A stretch of 64,000 nt of DNA from the NCBI RefSeq assembly GCF_033115175.1, contig NC_084845.1:622501-686500 (forward strand). The letters run 5' to 3'. Below are positions 9,700-22,174 of this stretch, piece after piece. Source of the DNA: Lepus europaeus (taxonomy: Eukaryota; Chordata; Mammalia; Lagomorpha; Leporidae). The notes beneath the pieces were generated by a model that was given only the letters and a program-made list of their open reading frames with translations, did not search any database and was not told where the DNA came from. The translations under genes were made by a program, and so were the position numbers. Numbering within the stretch: the stretch's first letter is position 1; each line of letters starts with the position of its first letter.

Positions 9700-11966
9700 C
9701 ACAGCAACCGCTAGAGGGCACAGGTTGCAGCTGAAGTGAGAATGAATGAACAACCAAACAAATGCCAACGTGTCTCACTTTTCTCTACATTCTACTTTAA
9801 ATGGACAACGCTTCCGTTCATGCATCCCAGGAAACTCAATGAAGACTGAATTCTAAATAGCCTCAGTCTCTACCTACAGTTGAAGGGGTGATGGGCAACT
9901 GCCACACAGTTTCTCTGAAGCTGCAGAGAGGAGTTGGGCAGATCTCTGTGCTTGGACATGGACTTTTATCTATGATACATTCTTACACAAAAAGCCAAGA
10001 CACAGAATGAGTGTAGCATATGTCTCATCTGAAAAACCTCAACTTGAGGATCAAAACACAGGGGCAGAGTTGGAACAGTAGTGAAGGATAAGAAACTAAA
10101 ATAGGCTTTATGAAGTAATCTAATTTGTAGTTTGACTTGTACAAGTAACAATATTTCACATAACTACTGAAAAACAATAGTAGATATTGGGTATCACTAC
10201 CCATAACATTGATAATTAAAAGAAAATTTAGCTTGATTATCACCATGGTGTACTTAGTGCACATAACAGAAGTAGTTCAAATGACTTGAAAACACAGAAA
10301 CACACATGAAAACAAAAATAGCTGGAGGGAAATATTAAGCTGCTTTTCAGATCATATTTGCACAATATACTGCATTAAGAATTTGAAATATATCAAAATA
10401 TATTAGTGTAATTGGTAAGGAAGACTTTTAGCATAAGGCAAAAAATATGTATCTCTGTGTATGAATATAAAATCTACACAGCTCAAAGCAATACAATTCT
10501 TGGCAGAATTACAGGTTTTAAAACACACATGTATTTCTCATTTCTCTTACATGAACAGTCATCGTCAACAGCCCCTTATCCTTGAGCATCAAGTCACAAG
10601 ACTGAGATTTCAAAAGGTAATTTCTCAGTCAAAGAAAGCCAAACGTCTTGAAGATAAACGAGGCTGCTGGGTGTGGGGCAGGAAACATCCAAATGTCCCC
10701 AACGCTGCTTGTCAAACAAGAAAGCTAGGATGGTCCAGATACCCTGGTTTTTGCGAGGAGGAAACATAACTTGAAAAGGAATCTTTTGCAAAATATTGGT
10801 ACAAATGGAGTGCAAAAGGAATAGTTACATCCATGACTTGAACCTCAACAAATATGTTAAACATCTTCAAGATTATATCAAAATATGATGTTTTCCTGTG
10901 GAAGATGTCAGGGAACCAACTCATGATGACATCCAGCAAGGGCTCACTGCCCGACACTCAGAGGAGCCATTTACTATGGCACTTGCTTTGAGGAAAACAA
11001 CAACACTAAAAAGGCTTTATTGTTGAAGTCAGCCAGCAAGGAGAAGGTGAAGCGAAGCTTAGCTCTCTCTCTCTCACCTGGGGTATGGGACAGGTTTATG
11101 GGATGGGAGAGAGGGCAGTCGCTGGGGAGTACTGGTGTGGCAAGTTCTGATTGGAGACCTTTAGCACAGGAACCAGGTCCTGGTCAGTGGCTTCCACATT
11201 TTCTGAGCCTTCAGGTTCCCATCATGCTCTGGCCTGCTTGGTCCTGCTGCGGAGGAGACAATGGTCAAGACCTCCTCCTCTGCACCTGCGCTGTTGCATC
11301 TGTAGGCAAGAGGCCCTCACCTAGCGAGTGCCTTACCCACAATTAAACCTGCCTCAGGGACACTGCCCCCACCCCCGGGTGTTTCCAATCCACATGATTG
11401 ATGCTAATCAGTGGGGATCTCAGGGTTCGGTTAGAACCAGGCAGAGTTTGCCTGCCAGCATAATTATTCTGAAAACTGATTTTGAAAAGAGGAAAGTGCC
11501 AATCATTTTCTGTTGTGTTTTTTGTACAGACTGTATTATTTTTATTGTGTAAGCAAAACACAATGATGGATGGTACTGGTTTTGGAAGAATTTCCCTAAG
11601 TCAGGAGGTAACAGCATTAGAGGTCTCAGACCTAATTTCGACCATCAGTGACCACGGAAACCTTCATGCACGTCACAACTGGGGATGTGGCAACAAAGAG
11701 ATACTCACCCAAAGAAAACAGTTCCTTTGAAATGTGCCATGAAACTATTTGGAGATTGAGCCAAAAGCCTAAAGGTAAATTTCTAGCACTCATTCTAAAA
11801 AGAGAGATAAGTAACACATGGGGCATAGACAGTAAAATCGGCAAATTTCCCCAATAAAAAATACTGGGTGCAATTCATAATTAGGCTGGGACGAAATCCT
11901 AACTAATTCTAGACCAAATCTTCAGCATGAGAATTATTCTTATTGAAGATTGAAATTTACATGAGA
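9700..11966. other. Non-coding V1R upstream flank (copy A)
   Basis: AT-rich sequence upstream of the V1R gene, conserved in copy B. No exon, CpG island or recognisable repeat was identified. Small open frames here (for example at 11020-11346) are shared by both copies only because the copies are recent, and they show no family motif. Any 5' non-coding exon or promoter of the V1R gene should lie here, but none can be pinned down from sequence alone. Confidence 0.5.
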
Positions 11967-12612
11967 GGAGCCAACGCTGTGATGCAGTAGGGTAAAGCCC
12001 CATCCTGCATTGCAGCCATCCACGTGGGCGCCGTTTCCAGTCCCAGCTGCTCCACTTCAAATCCAGCTCTCTGCTATAGCCTGGGAAAGCAGTGGAAGGT
12101 GATCTAAGTCTTGGGTCCCTGCATCCACGTGGGAGACCTGGAAAAAAACTCCTGGCTCCTGGCTTCGGATCAGATCAGCACTGGCCATTGCAACAATATG
12201 GGGAGTATGGGGCCGGCTCTGCAGCACAGTAGGTTAACCTTCTGCCTGCGCGCCGGCATCCCATATGGGTGTTGGTTCTAGTCCTGGCTGCCCCTCTTCC
12301 GATCCAGCTCTCTGCTGTGGCCTGCGAATGCAACAGAGGATGGCCCAGGATCTTGGGCCCCTGCACCCACATAGGAGAACCAGGAAAATCTCATGGCTTC
12401 AGATAGGTGCAGCTCTGGCCGTCGCGCCCATCTGGGGAGTGAGCCAATGGATTGAAGACCTTTCTCTCTGTCTCTACCTCTCACTGTCTGTAACTCTACC
12501 TCTCAAATAAAGAAATAAAATCTTAAAAAAAAAACCAATATGGGTAGTAAACCAGCTGATGGAAGACCTCTCTCTGTAACTGTTTCAAATAAATAAAATA
12601 AATCTCTCTATA
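11967..12612 (+). mobile_element. C-repeat SINE (older), split by a second SINE
   Basis: The outer SINE begins GGAGCCAACGCTGTGATG and ends with an AATAAATAAAATAAAT tail. Its target-site duplication AAATTACATGAG flanks it imperfectly (about 11955 and 12614). It is interrupted by the SINE at 12208-12534. The matching SINE in copy B (49418-49735) is uninterrupted. Confidence 0.88.
12208..12534 (+). mobile_element. C-repeat SINE nested in an older SINE, copy A only
   Basis: A complete C-repeat from GGGGCCGGCTCTGCAGCAC to an A-tail. The duplicated target is 14 bp, at 12194-12207 and 12536-12549, with one mismatch. It is absent at the equivalent site in copy B, so it inserted after the 11.9-kb duplication. 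Confidence 0.92.
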
Positions 12613-13114
12613 AAATTACATGAGGGAAACTTCTATAAGACAAAGTTACCAACAACAAAATGAAAAAGAAACACAGTGGAAAGTTAAATGTATAGAAGAT
12701 AAAATAGGAGACCATAACACTTTCAGTGGCATTGCTAATCAAAGTGGAAATAAGGCTGGAAATGAATTTGAATAACAATTCTTACCAGAAGAAAATCATA
12801 AATCCAATCACAGCAAAAGTTCAGACAGTGCTAACCAAATGAATGATGATTTTCTGAGTTTCAAATAGCACACATCATATATAACACTTGCTGAATTTTA
12901 ATTAAAGGGTCATTTCTACTGAGATTAATAAGGCACCCTCTATCTTGTGTGTTGTGTGTGTATAAAATAAGTCAACAAATGTAAGTTACTATTTAAAGTT
13001 CCTTAGGTGTCCATGATATGGAATGATATTTGAAATCTATTTTGGTAGGAGAATATGTATTATATGTGTATAATATCCTAAATTTATTTTCTCACATATT
13101 TTTGTCACAGTTGC

Positions 13115-13413
13115 ATTTTTTTTAATTTGACAGGTAGAGTTAAGACAGTGAGAGAGAGAGACAGAGAGAGCGGTCTTCCATTGGTTCACTCGCCAAATGG
13201 TTGCAACGGCCGGAGCTGCGCCGATCTGAAGCCAGGAGCTGGTTTCTCATGCGGGTGCAGGGGCCCAAGCACTTGGGCCATCCTCCACTGCCTTTCCAGG
13301 CCACAGCAGAGAGCTGGACTGGAATAGGAGCAACCGGGACTAGAGCCTGGCACCCATATGGGATGCCGGCACCCCAGGAAGAGGGTGAACCAAGTGAGCC
13401 ATGGCACCGGCCC
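13115..13413 (-). mobile_element. C-repeat SINE, shared with copy B
   Basis: Reverse-strand C-repeat: T-run and TTTGACAGGTAGAG at the left, head at GGCACCGGCC on the right. An imperfect target duplication (CACAGTTGCATTT and AACAGTCGCATTT) flanks it. The counterpart in copy B is 50556-50888. Confidence 0.88.
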
Positions 13414-14835
13414 CCAACAGTCGCATTTCAAAGTACTTAACTATGTGTGCCATACATCCACTGTTTTAATTGTATTATGGCTGTGAGCACCGACAAAAAA
13501 TCCAGCCCATCTGAGCAACAGGACTCCAAGGTGAGCACAAGGTTCCGCTAACAACTGCCCCTCACCGTGCACACACACCTGCCAGCGAGCTTCACGAAGG
13601 GAATGTGGAGAGGAGGGAAGGCAGCAAGTTGGTCAGGCAGAAGGGAGGTATGAGAGGTCTTTCCCAAGGTTTGTGAATGCAGGAAGCATGGAAAGGCCTC
13701 ACCCTGTGAGATTCTGTCACCCCAAGGGGAGGGGAGAGGGGCGGGAGGGGAGGAGGGTGGCAGAGTGCGCATCTCAACTTTGGGTGCCTGTGGACAGGGT
13801 CACATGTTTCATTGAAATGTATCATTTTAAAAAGACCAGAGAAGGTTGAAAAGGCTGATTTACAGTCACGGGTGAGCAAACCAAGGAGGGGGAGGGGAAG
13901 CCCAGGCATGATGTGGACCAGAAATTGTGACTTGAGTTACACAATGACGGGTAGTGCAGGGGATTCAGGTTCCTTACAGAGCCAGGTGCATAACAGGAAC
14001 CTGTGGCTCTTACGTTGTGGTGAGTTTTATCATGCAGGCCTGTGAACACCCACAGGCATTCACAAGGCGAGGAAGGCACACAATTTCCCTGACCCTTGGG
14101 CATCTGTGGAGACACTGGGGTGACCTCAGCCAACACGTCTCACCTCCTGAGAAGGATTTACAGCTGCCCGTCAAACAGTCTCTGGCAGCAACTTTAACAC
14201 TCGTTTCATTTTAGGTTTGATTAAACAAAACATGCTGTAGGCGACCGAAGTAACTGAGTAGAAAGAAAACACAAGGCACTATCAAAATAGGTTTCAAGCC
14301 ATGATAATAATTAAATTTTGAGACCTTAAAGCTCTTGGTTGATCTTTTACTAAGGACAGAAATTTCAGGCATCATTACAGACTCCATGTAGTCCAACATG
14401 CACTTCCTCACTACCATGACAGAAGAAAGCAAAAGCCAATGCACACACGAGCACCTGTCTCTCAGACACCAGGCACCTGCTCAGCAGCCTGGGCTTATCT
14501 TCTGTCTCACTGCTCGGCCCACATCTCCAGAGTGAAGCCTTGTGAGCAAGTGCTGTGGCAGGCAGCGTGTTTAGGCAGGGAGGAGTAAGGCTGGCTTCGG
14601 CGACAGCAGGAGCAAGGGGGAAAGAAGAGAGGTGTAGCAGCCCCTGTGCAGGGAAGTAGGCGGCAGTATGCCAAGGGATCACCAAAAGACATTGCTGACT
14701 TGATCAGTTTACAGCATATATATGTGACAATGCATTGCACTGTATGCTCTAAAGCGATACAAGTATTGCATGTTCATGAAAATTTTAAAAATACAATAGA
14801 AAAATCTTTCCTGAAAATATATGCATATATATGAA
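13414..14835. other. Non-coding spacer in copy A
   Basis: Includes a G-rich stretch at about 13725-13760 and otherwise unremarkable sequence conserved in copy B (50889-52323). Overlapping open frames of about 100 codons on both strands have no recognisable domains and are not called genes. Confidence 0.45.
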
Positions 14836-14950
14836 GGGGTATCCAAAAATTCATAGAACATTCTATTACTAAAAAACTGCATGGATTTAAATAAGTTGCA
14901 CCACAATAAACTTCTAATTCCATTTCCCCATGAACTTTTTGAAGTACCCT
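14836..14950. mobile_element. Mariner-like MITE (115 bp)
   Basis: Terminal inverted repeats: the left end GGGGTATCCAAAAATTCAT pairs imperfectly with the right end ATGAACTTTTTGAAGTACCC read in reverse complement. The interior is AT-rich and non-coding. The short TIR-only structure fits a Tc1/mariner-derived MITE. An identical-length copy is at 52324-52438 in copy B, so it pre-dates the duplication. Confidence 0.65.
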
Positions 14951-15807
14951 CATATGCACATGTATGTGTGTTCCTAGATTTATGTTCCAATCCCAGAAAA
15001 AGAATTATTTTCCATGTGTCTTACTGGGTTTTCTGAGGTGAAGGCCTTCTCAGAATACAACAGTCCTCTGAAACGAATCACCACTTACCTGGCTGCCATG
15101 GCTGTCAGGACCACAGTGTGCAGGTGTGGAAAGAGGGCTCTGGACCTGAGATAAGCATGTGGGGCTCCATGATCTCATCTTCTTGCTGGGAAGTGATTAT
15201 CATTTCACCCAGCAGTGCGGTGACAGTGTCTGCATGGGGAATGGAAATTACCTGTGAAAAACATTTGTGAATTGTGCAGATCCATTAAAGATATTATTAA
15301 TAAAGCACGAGATGTCACAGACGGACGGGCGAGACCTCACATTTGAAATAGGCAATAATCCCAGTGGAAGCTGAGTGGAGACACTGAGCCCTAGCAAGCA
15401 GGAGAGGAAGGTGAGCACGTGTTCTGCTGGAGTTTTAATCGCCTTGTTGGTTTTGGCTGCAGAGATGATTACTTTTATTCCTACGGGTTCTGAAACTGAA
15501 TGTGTGCAGTACAGGAATAAAATTGGGAAGAGCCGTCGGAGTGGGCCAAATAGATGGGAATTTGACTGGGACACGTCTATTCAGTACTTTAAGAACTATC
15601 TGTTTTATAAATTATGGTCAGGCGCTTTTCTGAGTACCTGGGATATGACAGGACATGTATGTATTGACATTAAAACAGTTTTGCATCCACAGACTTTCTA
15701 CTCTGGTTGAGGGAAACAGAACATAAGGGATACACCCTTATAGAAAGTTATACATGATCCTAACCATATGGGTTTTTAAAGATTCAGTTTTAACCTAATG
15801 GGTCTGT
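14951..15807. other. Non-coding spacer in copy A
   Basis: No gene recognised. An open frame of 111 codons at 15375-15710 is also open in copy B (52863-53198), but the copies are too recent for that to indicate selection, and its translation shows no known motif. Confidence 0.4.
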
Positions 15808-16226
15808 GAAGATTTATTTATTTGTAAAGCAGTGAGAGAGAGAGAGAAAGAGCGAGAGAGAGAGAGAGAAAAGAGAGAGAGAGAAGAGAGAGAGGGAGAG
15901 AGGGAGAGGGAGAGAGGGAGAGAGGGAGAGAGAGAGGGAGAGAGAGAGAGAAACTGAGAAACTTCCATCCACTGGCTCACTTCCCAAATACCTGCTAACA
16001 GCCAGACATCAACCAGGACAGGCCAGGGTCAGGGGTCAGGAGCTTTGTCTGGGTCTCCCCAAGGGTGCAGAGTCCCAGATGCCTGCACCATCATCTGCTG
16101 CCACAGGAATATTGGCAGCAGCTAGGTCAGAAGCGGGGAGTAGCTGGGACTCCACTCCAGACATCCTCCCCAGGACGCAGGCATCACACATGGCAACTTA
16201 ACCTTCCGCAGCACAACACCTGCCTA
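15808..16226 (-). mobile_element. Old C-repeat-type SINE with expanded GA run
   Basis: Reverse-strand SINE of a diverged subfamily: GATTTATTTATTTG, then a purine (GA/GGGA) microsatellite at about 15832-15952, then CCATCCACTGGCTCACTTCCC and a C-repeat-like body. The same structure is at 53296-53714 in copy B. Confidence 0.75.
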
Positions 16227-16327
16227 CGGGAAAGAGCCAAGAGCAGAATTGGAGTTCAGGAAAACATAAGAATAGGGATGGTTACTAACCTGAACAGTTC
16301 AGTTGTTCATGGTAGAGCTCATACTGA

Positions 16328-16658
16328 TTCTTTTTTTTTTTTTTGACAGGTGGAGTGGATAGTGAGAGAGAGACAGAGAGAAAGGTCTCCTTTTTGCCGT
16401 TGGTTCACACTCCAATGGCCGCTGCGGCCGGCGCATTGCGCTGATCCGAAGCCAGGAGCCAGGTGCTTCTCCTGGTCTCCCATGCAGGTGCAGGGCCCAA
16501 CGACTTGGGCCATCCTCCACTGTCTTCCCAGGCCATAGCAGAGAGCTGGCCTGGAAGAGGGACAACCGGGATAGAATCTGGTGCCCCAACCGGGACTAGA
16601 ACCCAGTGTGCCGGCGCCTCAAGGTGGAGGATTAGCCTGTTAAGCCACGGCGCCGGCC
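16328..16658 (-). mobile_element. C-repeat SINE, shared with copy B
   Basis: A complete reverse-strand C-repeat flanked by the exact 13-bp duplication GAGCTCATACTGA at 16315-16327 and 16659-16671. The counterpart in copy B is 53809-54147 with the same target duplication. Confidence 0.95.
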
Positions 16659-16917
16659 GAGCTCATACTGAATCTATTTTAAAATGCTTTAATGAGATGA
16701 AGAAAAAAGACGGATACTTTCTCATCCATATGCATGCATTTTTTCATACTGAATAGCCATAATAGCCTATGCTCAAGGACATTCAGTGGAACTTCTTCTT
16801 TCACCATTGAACTTTGGGGAAATGTTTACATTATATTGTATGTATTGTAGCTCTTTTTGTAGAAACTTATTAGAAGTTCAAGGAGGATCCCTTCTATTTC
16901 TGCTCTTAAAAATGTGA

Positions 16918-17171
16918 AGGGGCTGGCGCTGTGGCACAGCGGGTTAATGCCCTGGCCTGAAGTGCTGGCATCCCATATGGGCGCCGGTTCCAGTCCCGGC
17001 TGCTCCTCTTCCGATCCAGCTCTCTGCTCTGGCCTGGGAAAGCAGGAAAAGATGGCAAGTCCTTGGGCTGCACCGGTGTGGGAGACCCAGAGGAGGCTCC
17101 TGTCTCCTGGCTTTGGATCGGCACAGCTCCCGCTGTTATGGCCAATTGGGGAGTGAACCAGCAGATGGAAG

Positions 17172-17217
<46 letters not shown>

Positions 17218-17269
17218 GCCTCTCCACACTCTGTCTAACTCTGACTTTCAAATAAATAAATAAATCTTT
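16918..17269 (+). mobile_element. C-repeat SINE, shared with copy B
   Basis: A complete plus-strand C-repeat starting GGGCTGGCGCTGTGGC, with a CT microsatellite at about 17175-17212 and an AAATAAATAAATAAATC tail. The target duplication CTTAAAAATGTGAA lies at 16904-16917 and 17270-17283. The counterpart is 54408-54765. Confidence 0.95.
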
Positions 17270-17808
17270 CTTAAAAATGTGAAAAATAGAGGCAATTACA
17301 TCAAATTGTTTTATTAATTTAGTTGATTATATGATAGATCTTATTTTCTAAGAAGTGAAGCACATCAATTTTCATTTTTTGTCAATTTTATTTCAGACTT
17401 ACAGAAAAAATGCAGTAGGAACAATACACATGTCAATATTCAATTTTGCAATTTCTAATCTTTTTATCCATTTACTTTATCATTCTTTACCTCTATTTTC
17501 TTCATATATATATATATATAACATATACTTAAATATAATTGTATATAACAATTTGAGTGGAGTTTAGAAATGTAGCAGTGCATATTTAAAAGCATAATTC
17601 TTAACATAGAGATGTTTTCATATATAATCATAGTCCTACTATAAAGACCAGGAATTTCAATATTTGCACAATACTATTATTAAACAGCATATTATAACGC
17701 ACTATCACAATCTGTCCCAATGGTACCCTTCAATATTTCTCTTGTGCAGATCCAAGACAAATTAACATATTTCACTTAGTTTCCATGTCTCTTTAGATTG
17801 TTTTCTTT
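17270..17808. other. AT-rich spacer with TA microsatellite
   Basis: Non-coding AT-rich DNA with a (TA)n run at about 17507-17521; the copy B equivalent has a few more repeats (about 55003-55019). No gene seen. Confidence 0.5.
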
Positions 17809-18138
17809 TAAGGTTTTATTTATTCATTTGAGAGGTAGAGTTACAGATAGTGAGAAGAAGAGAGAGAGAGAGAAGGTCTTCCATCCATTGGTTCACTCCC
17901 CAAGTGACCACAATGGCTGGAGCTGGGCTGATCCTAAGCCAGGAGCCAGGAGCCAGGTGCTTCCTCCTGGTCTCCTATGTGTGTGCAGGGCCCAAGCACT
18001 TGGGCCATCCTCCACTGCCTTCCAGGGCCACAGCAGATAGCTGGACTGGAAGAGGAGCAGCTGGGACTAGAACTGGCACCCATATGGGATGCCGGTGCCA
18101 CAGGCAGCAGATTAACATACTGTGCCATGGTGGTGGCC
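17809..18138 (-). mobile_element. C-repeat SINE, shared with copy B
   Basis: Reverse-strand C-repeat (AAGGTTTTATTTATTCATTTG tail side; head near GTGGTGGCCCC). Flanks CTCTTTAGATT and CTCTTTACATT look like a decayed target duplication. Counterpart 55309-55639. Confidence 0.85.
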
Positions 18139-20435
18139 CCTCTTTACATTCTTTAATAAATTAACTCCTATGCTTTTTACTGAATTCCTTGAAATTATCA
18201 TTTTTTAAGATTGTGGTCAAATTGTTTGTAAAATTTCCATGTTGCCAAAGAATTAAACTTTTGAATATTTTTTTCAGGGAAGCCACAGGAGGGATATCCC
18301 ATCTTCCTTGGGCATTGTCTTTAGGTAGCACAGGATGCTCTAGTTTTTTCAGTATTGGGTATGTTAGTTTTGATTATTTTAATGTTGTCAGATGTCCTGT
18401 CTTCAAATCTACTCTTTTTCCTTTATATTTAGTTAACACTCAGGAGATATTCTAAGTTATTAAATATATTGTCTTTTACTCACAGTTTTAGGAACCACGG
18501 ATGATTTGCTAACTTGGTGTGTTCTTATTAGGTGACATTGCACTGTGGGGTAGACTTCCTATCCCCCACTATTCATCCTTTCTTTTTTTTCTCACTTTCA
18601 CTCATGTATCCGTATCAACAAGGATTCACAGATTCTAAAACTTCTCATTGGGTCATAATCTGGAGTTCTGAAGTTGTCATTGTTTACTCTGATACAACAT
18701 CAGAATAAAGCCAATGAGAGCTTCGTCAATCTGGTTTCCTTTTCCCGTGGTCCTGTTACCATGTCAACATGTTCCCTGGGAACTTCTTTCTGACACAACA
18801 AGACACTCCAGAATCCTTTCCTTGAACAAGAATCAGCTGTTTCACAAACAAGTTTTGCTTCCTTTTGTTCCAATCATTAGATGGGCTTTGGCTACTGGTA
18901 TGCCAGTGCTTCAAGGCCATGTCAGAACACAGTGAAATTTGGTCATAAGTGATATCCATGCCGTAATATTAGGCAAAGCCCTCAACCAGACTCCAGTGTA
19001 AGTAACATTTGCATTCAGGGAAATGAACAAACTTTATTTATACTAGAAGAGTTTGGCAAATACTCTTTAATGTAAAATTTAAAATGTAACCTACATGCTG
19101 CAAAAGAGCTAGAAGAACTCCATGACTCCATGATGTCATACATTCCCACTTGTCCTTTTCCAGGAGATTTCCCCATAAGGTGACAACTACTGTTCTGCTA
19201 GCTTAAATCACAGTTTTGGCTTTTGGCTTGTTCTATAAGCTCATAGGAAAGTATAATCTGTCTCCTTTGTAATCCCAGGATTCTAATTTTAGAAGGGATT
19301 GAGTGATGGCACCATGAAATTAACATCACTGAAAGCGCTTGTTGCTGAGATTTGCTGAGAGCAGGGAAACAGCGCCACACAGGAAGCATGAGACTTTGCT
19401 TAGGAGGCAGAAGCAGGAGGAGGGGAGGTCTAGACCAACATATTTGTATGCTCTCTGGCAGGCTTTGGGTTGTAGGGATGGTCCCTTGTTGTCTGGTATT
19501 GGTGCTGGCATGACAGGTGCAGCAGAAATGCTGCTTTGATGTGCAAGATTTGGTAACGAGATGGGTGGGGTCACAGTCCTGGATCTGGGGTCTTCACATG
19601 AAAGGCGGACTCTAGGGAAGCTCCCAGCACTCCTTGGAATTAGTTAGCTATGGGTGGTCACCAGCTTTCTAAAATGCTAAACATCATCACATGCAGAAAA
19701 CAAGAATCATCAGAGCTGTTTGATGTCTGGCTTTTCTTATTCCTGATGTTAATCAAGATGATGTGTCAATAATTCATACCTTTTATCAATTAATAGTTTC
19801 TACTTTTTATGTTTACGTATTATTGAAAGGCAGAGTTATGGGGGGTTGGAGATGTGAGAGAGGAAGAGAGAGAGACAGACTGGGTGACATAATGATGTGG
19901 TGGAGCAACCATTATATAGCTAAGATGTTAACTCCCTAACAGTATCCTCAGATGAGCCATGTCTCAGTGAGGCAACCGTCTTTTACCCAATCTTTCTCTA
20001 GTTGTCCTTCTTTGTCACTCTTTGTAGAGCTGTGTATTATAAATTTCCCAGGGCTTGGATAGCTGTCATCACTAGGGAATGTGCTGTCTGTTGTCTTGGC
20101 CACTTCCTGGAGGAAAGGAGTTTCATTTGTTCTCTGGGACCCTCTCCCATCTATTCCCTACTCTAACCACTAAAGGAGCTCTTTGGAGATGTTCAGGTCC
20201 ATGATAAAAGTCCTTTGTCCCTGTAGTCTGGTAATACTTCAGTGACCAAGTCAGAACTGTTCCTTCCATGTTGGCATTAACATTATGAATATTTCAAGCC
20301 ATATCTAAACAGCAGCACAGTGCTTCAGAAGACCATGTCAACAGCTCTTAGGTTAGCTTTCCAAGCTAGTGTAAATTGAACGGGTAGAGGGACAATAAGC
20401 CCAGGGGGTACAGCTTATTATTTACACTGAAAGCA
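18139..20435. other. Non-coding right part of copy A
   Basis: About 2.3 kb without a recognisable gene, conserved in copy B (55640-57930). A diverged purine-rich SINE-like remnant may lie at about 19800-19930. Homology to copy B ends at 20435. Confidence 0.45.
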
Positions 20436-21117
20436 CAATCACACCAAGTCCCACATTACGTCACTGAACCAGAGGATCCAGATAAAGGTGGAATGCATGG
20501 TGGGTTGATCTACTGCGGTGGAACCACTGATAACCCCAGAAAATCTTTTTTAAAGATTTTAAAATTTTCAGATTTAAAAATCTGAAAAGGAATATCTGAC
20601 AGAAGCATCCTGAGGCAGAAGAGTGTTGGCTGATGTTTGGAAAATAACTGTCCTCTCAAGGTGCTCAGGAGCAAGAACACATGTGTACTTCCCAAAAGAC
20701 AAACAGGATCTATGCTCCAGAGTCTGGAGTGGGCCTTTCCCATGTGGAGACAAAGGACCAGAGGAGGAGTCACTAGTGATGGAAGTCTGATGACTCTGAC
20801 AAAGAGAGGTGATGAGGAGGGTCCTGCTGCAGACTGGAGGCGCTGTGATATACGGGAGCAGCCTTCAATGAGGCTCTGTGTATAGCAAGAGGCTGCAGAC
20901 GACTCTCAGACGGTGTCTGGACATATTGAATGGTGGCACACCAATTACCACATCATCTCATCCACATGAACTCCATCTTAATGTTGAACTACATGAGGAT
21001 TTACCTCTGGTAGATCTATCCGTCCCATTTGTGAAAATAGAAGAAAAGTTTACTTCTGTTGTTTCCCAGTTAAGTATACTAATACAAGAGCTGCCATTGT
21101 CTGATCAATCTTTTTGA
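20436..21117. other. Unassigned DNA right of copy A
   Basis: Starts where homology to copy B stops. It contains two adjacent short inverted repeats: AAAATCTTT/AAAGATTTT near 20540, and perfect 11-bp arms at 20565-20575 and 20578-20588. An 80-codon open frame at 20878-21117 has no recognised motif. Confidence 0.4.
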
Positions 21118-21300
21118 CAAAATAACTAAAGGGTTAGCTGAAGCAATCTGATTAAGAATTAAGTCTGTGGGTCTACCTTTGAGCCCAATGACAGCATGAT
21201 ATTTGACAGAGACAACTGTGCAAAATGTGAATCCTCACTTAATGTAGAAGGAAGAGTTCATACACTTAATGGCTGTTCATTTCATAGGAAACTGAACTTA
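21118..21300 (-). pseudogene. V1R pseudogene fragment (TM2 region)
   Basis: The minus strand reads RPTDLILNQIASANPLVILSK at about 21103-21177, matching the V1R segment RPTDLILNQLVLANSIVLISK of the two intact genes here. The corresponding DNA is clearly related (AATTAAGTCTGTGGGTCTA against AATTAAATCTGTGGGCCTC). Outside this segment homology fades quickly on both sides, so it is a short decayed relic of a third V1R. The outer limits are approximate. Confidence 0.65.
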
Positions 21301-21703
21301 ATTTGCTTAACTTTAGCTATTATTTTTCACCCACAATAAAATCTCTGTTTTGCCTATTACAATATATAAAGCTCCAGGATGCCCACAGGTGTGTAACAGC
21401 AGCATCCCCTCCTGTGTCCAGGCTGTACCACATCACCTCATGCTGTTCTCAGAAAAGTGGTTGTGAGAGTTGAAAAGCCTGCTCAGACAGGTAGATCTTT
21501 AATTATACCATGTAAACCTAGTGCTGTGTGTTGGACTGTGAAGGAGGTTTAGGTAAATGTACATGATGCCTGAGTTAGACTCAACAGACCAGAACAAACC
21601 ACGATGGAATTATTCTGCTGTTTCTCATTCCTGCTGAAGCTATCTTACAAAAATAGACTATTCTATGCCCAACAGAGTGGCATTCTATTTCAAGATGGGA
21701 AGC

Positions 21704-21994
21704 TGGGGACCAGCACTGCAACACAAGGAGTAAAGACACCTCCTGCAGTGCCAGCATCCCATATGGGCACCAGTTCGGGTCTCAGCTCCTCCACTTCTGA
21801 TCCAGCTCTCTGCTGTGGCCTGGGAAAACAGATGGCCCAGGTCCTTGGGCCCCTGCTCCTACATTGGATTGGCTCAGCTCTGGCCATAGCAGCCATCTGG
21901 GGAGTGAACCAGCAGAAGGAAGACCTCTCTCTTTCTGCCTCCACCTCTCTCTAACTCCATCTGTCAAGTAAATAAACAAATCTTTTTTTAAAAG
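21704..21994 (+). mobile_element. C-repeat SINE
   Basis: Plus-strand C-repeat from GGGGACCAGCACTGCAACAC to an AAATAAACAAATC tail, with a small internal loss after GGGCCCCTGCTCC. No clear target duplication. Confidence 0.85.
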
Positions 21995-22174
21995 CAATTA
22001 GATTTTTTAAATGAATTGGTTGAAATCTTAAACTTACAAATTTGTTAAAACTTAGTTTTAATATTTTAAATAAATGATATACTGATATGATTCTGGGTAA
22101 TTATTGCTTTCTCAACACCATCTATAATTCTTTACTTTTCTTCCTGATATACTTTTTTATCAATAAAAATATCA

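Larger units (their letters stand above)
8577..20435 (+). repeat. Segmental duplication, copy A (about 11.9 kb)
   Basis: This block matches 46026-57930 end to end in the same orientation. Homology starts at AAATGAGTCTTTG (8578; 46028) and stops just after TTATTTACACTGA (20430; 57925). The offset drifts only from 37451 to 37495, owing to a few indels and insertions. Most regions compared by eye differ by well under 3%. It contains the V1R gene, six SINE insertions shared with copy B, one mariner-like MITE, and one SINE absent from copy B. The left edge abuts the L1 5' end. Confidence 0.95.

Noticed and set aside
13592-14136. Overlapping open frames of about 100 codons on both strands, also in copy B
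   Set aside because: Open on both strands, no homology recognised, typical of random GC-balanced DNA.
15375-15710. 111-codon open frame conserved in both duplication copies (also 52863-53198)
   Set aside because: The copies are too recent for open frames to be informative, no motif is present, and the opposite strand is equally open.
20540-20588. Two adjacent perfect short hairpins as a terminator or small RNA
   Set aside because: AT-rich inverted repeats of this size are common in mammalian DNA, and nothing nearby gives them a role.
20878-21117. 80-codon open frame (RRCLDILNGGTPITTSS...)
   Set aside because: No recognisable domain, no start context or splice signal that would support a gene; kept only as unassigned DNA.
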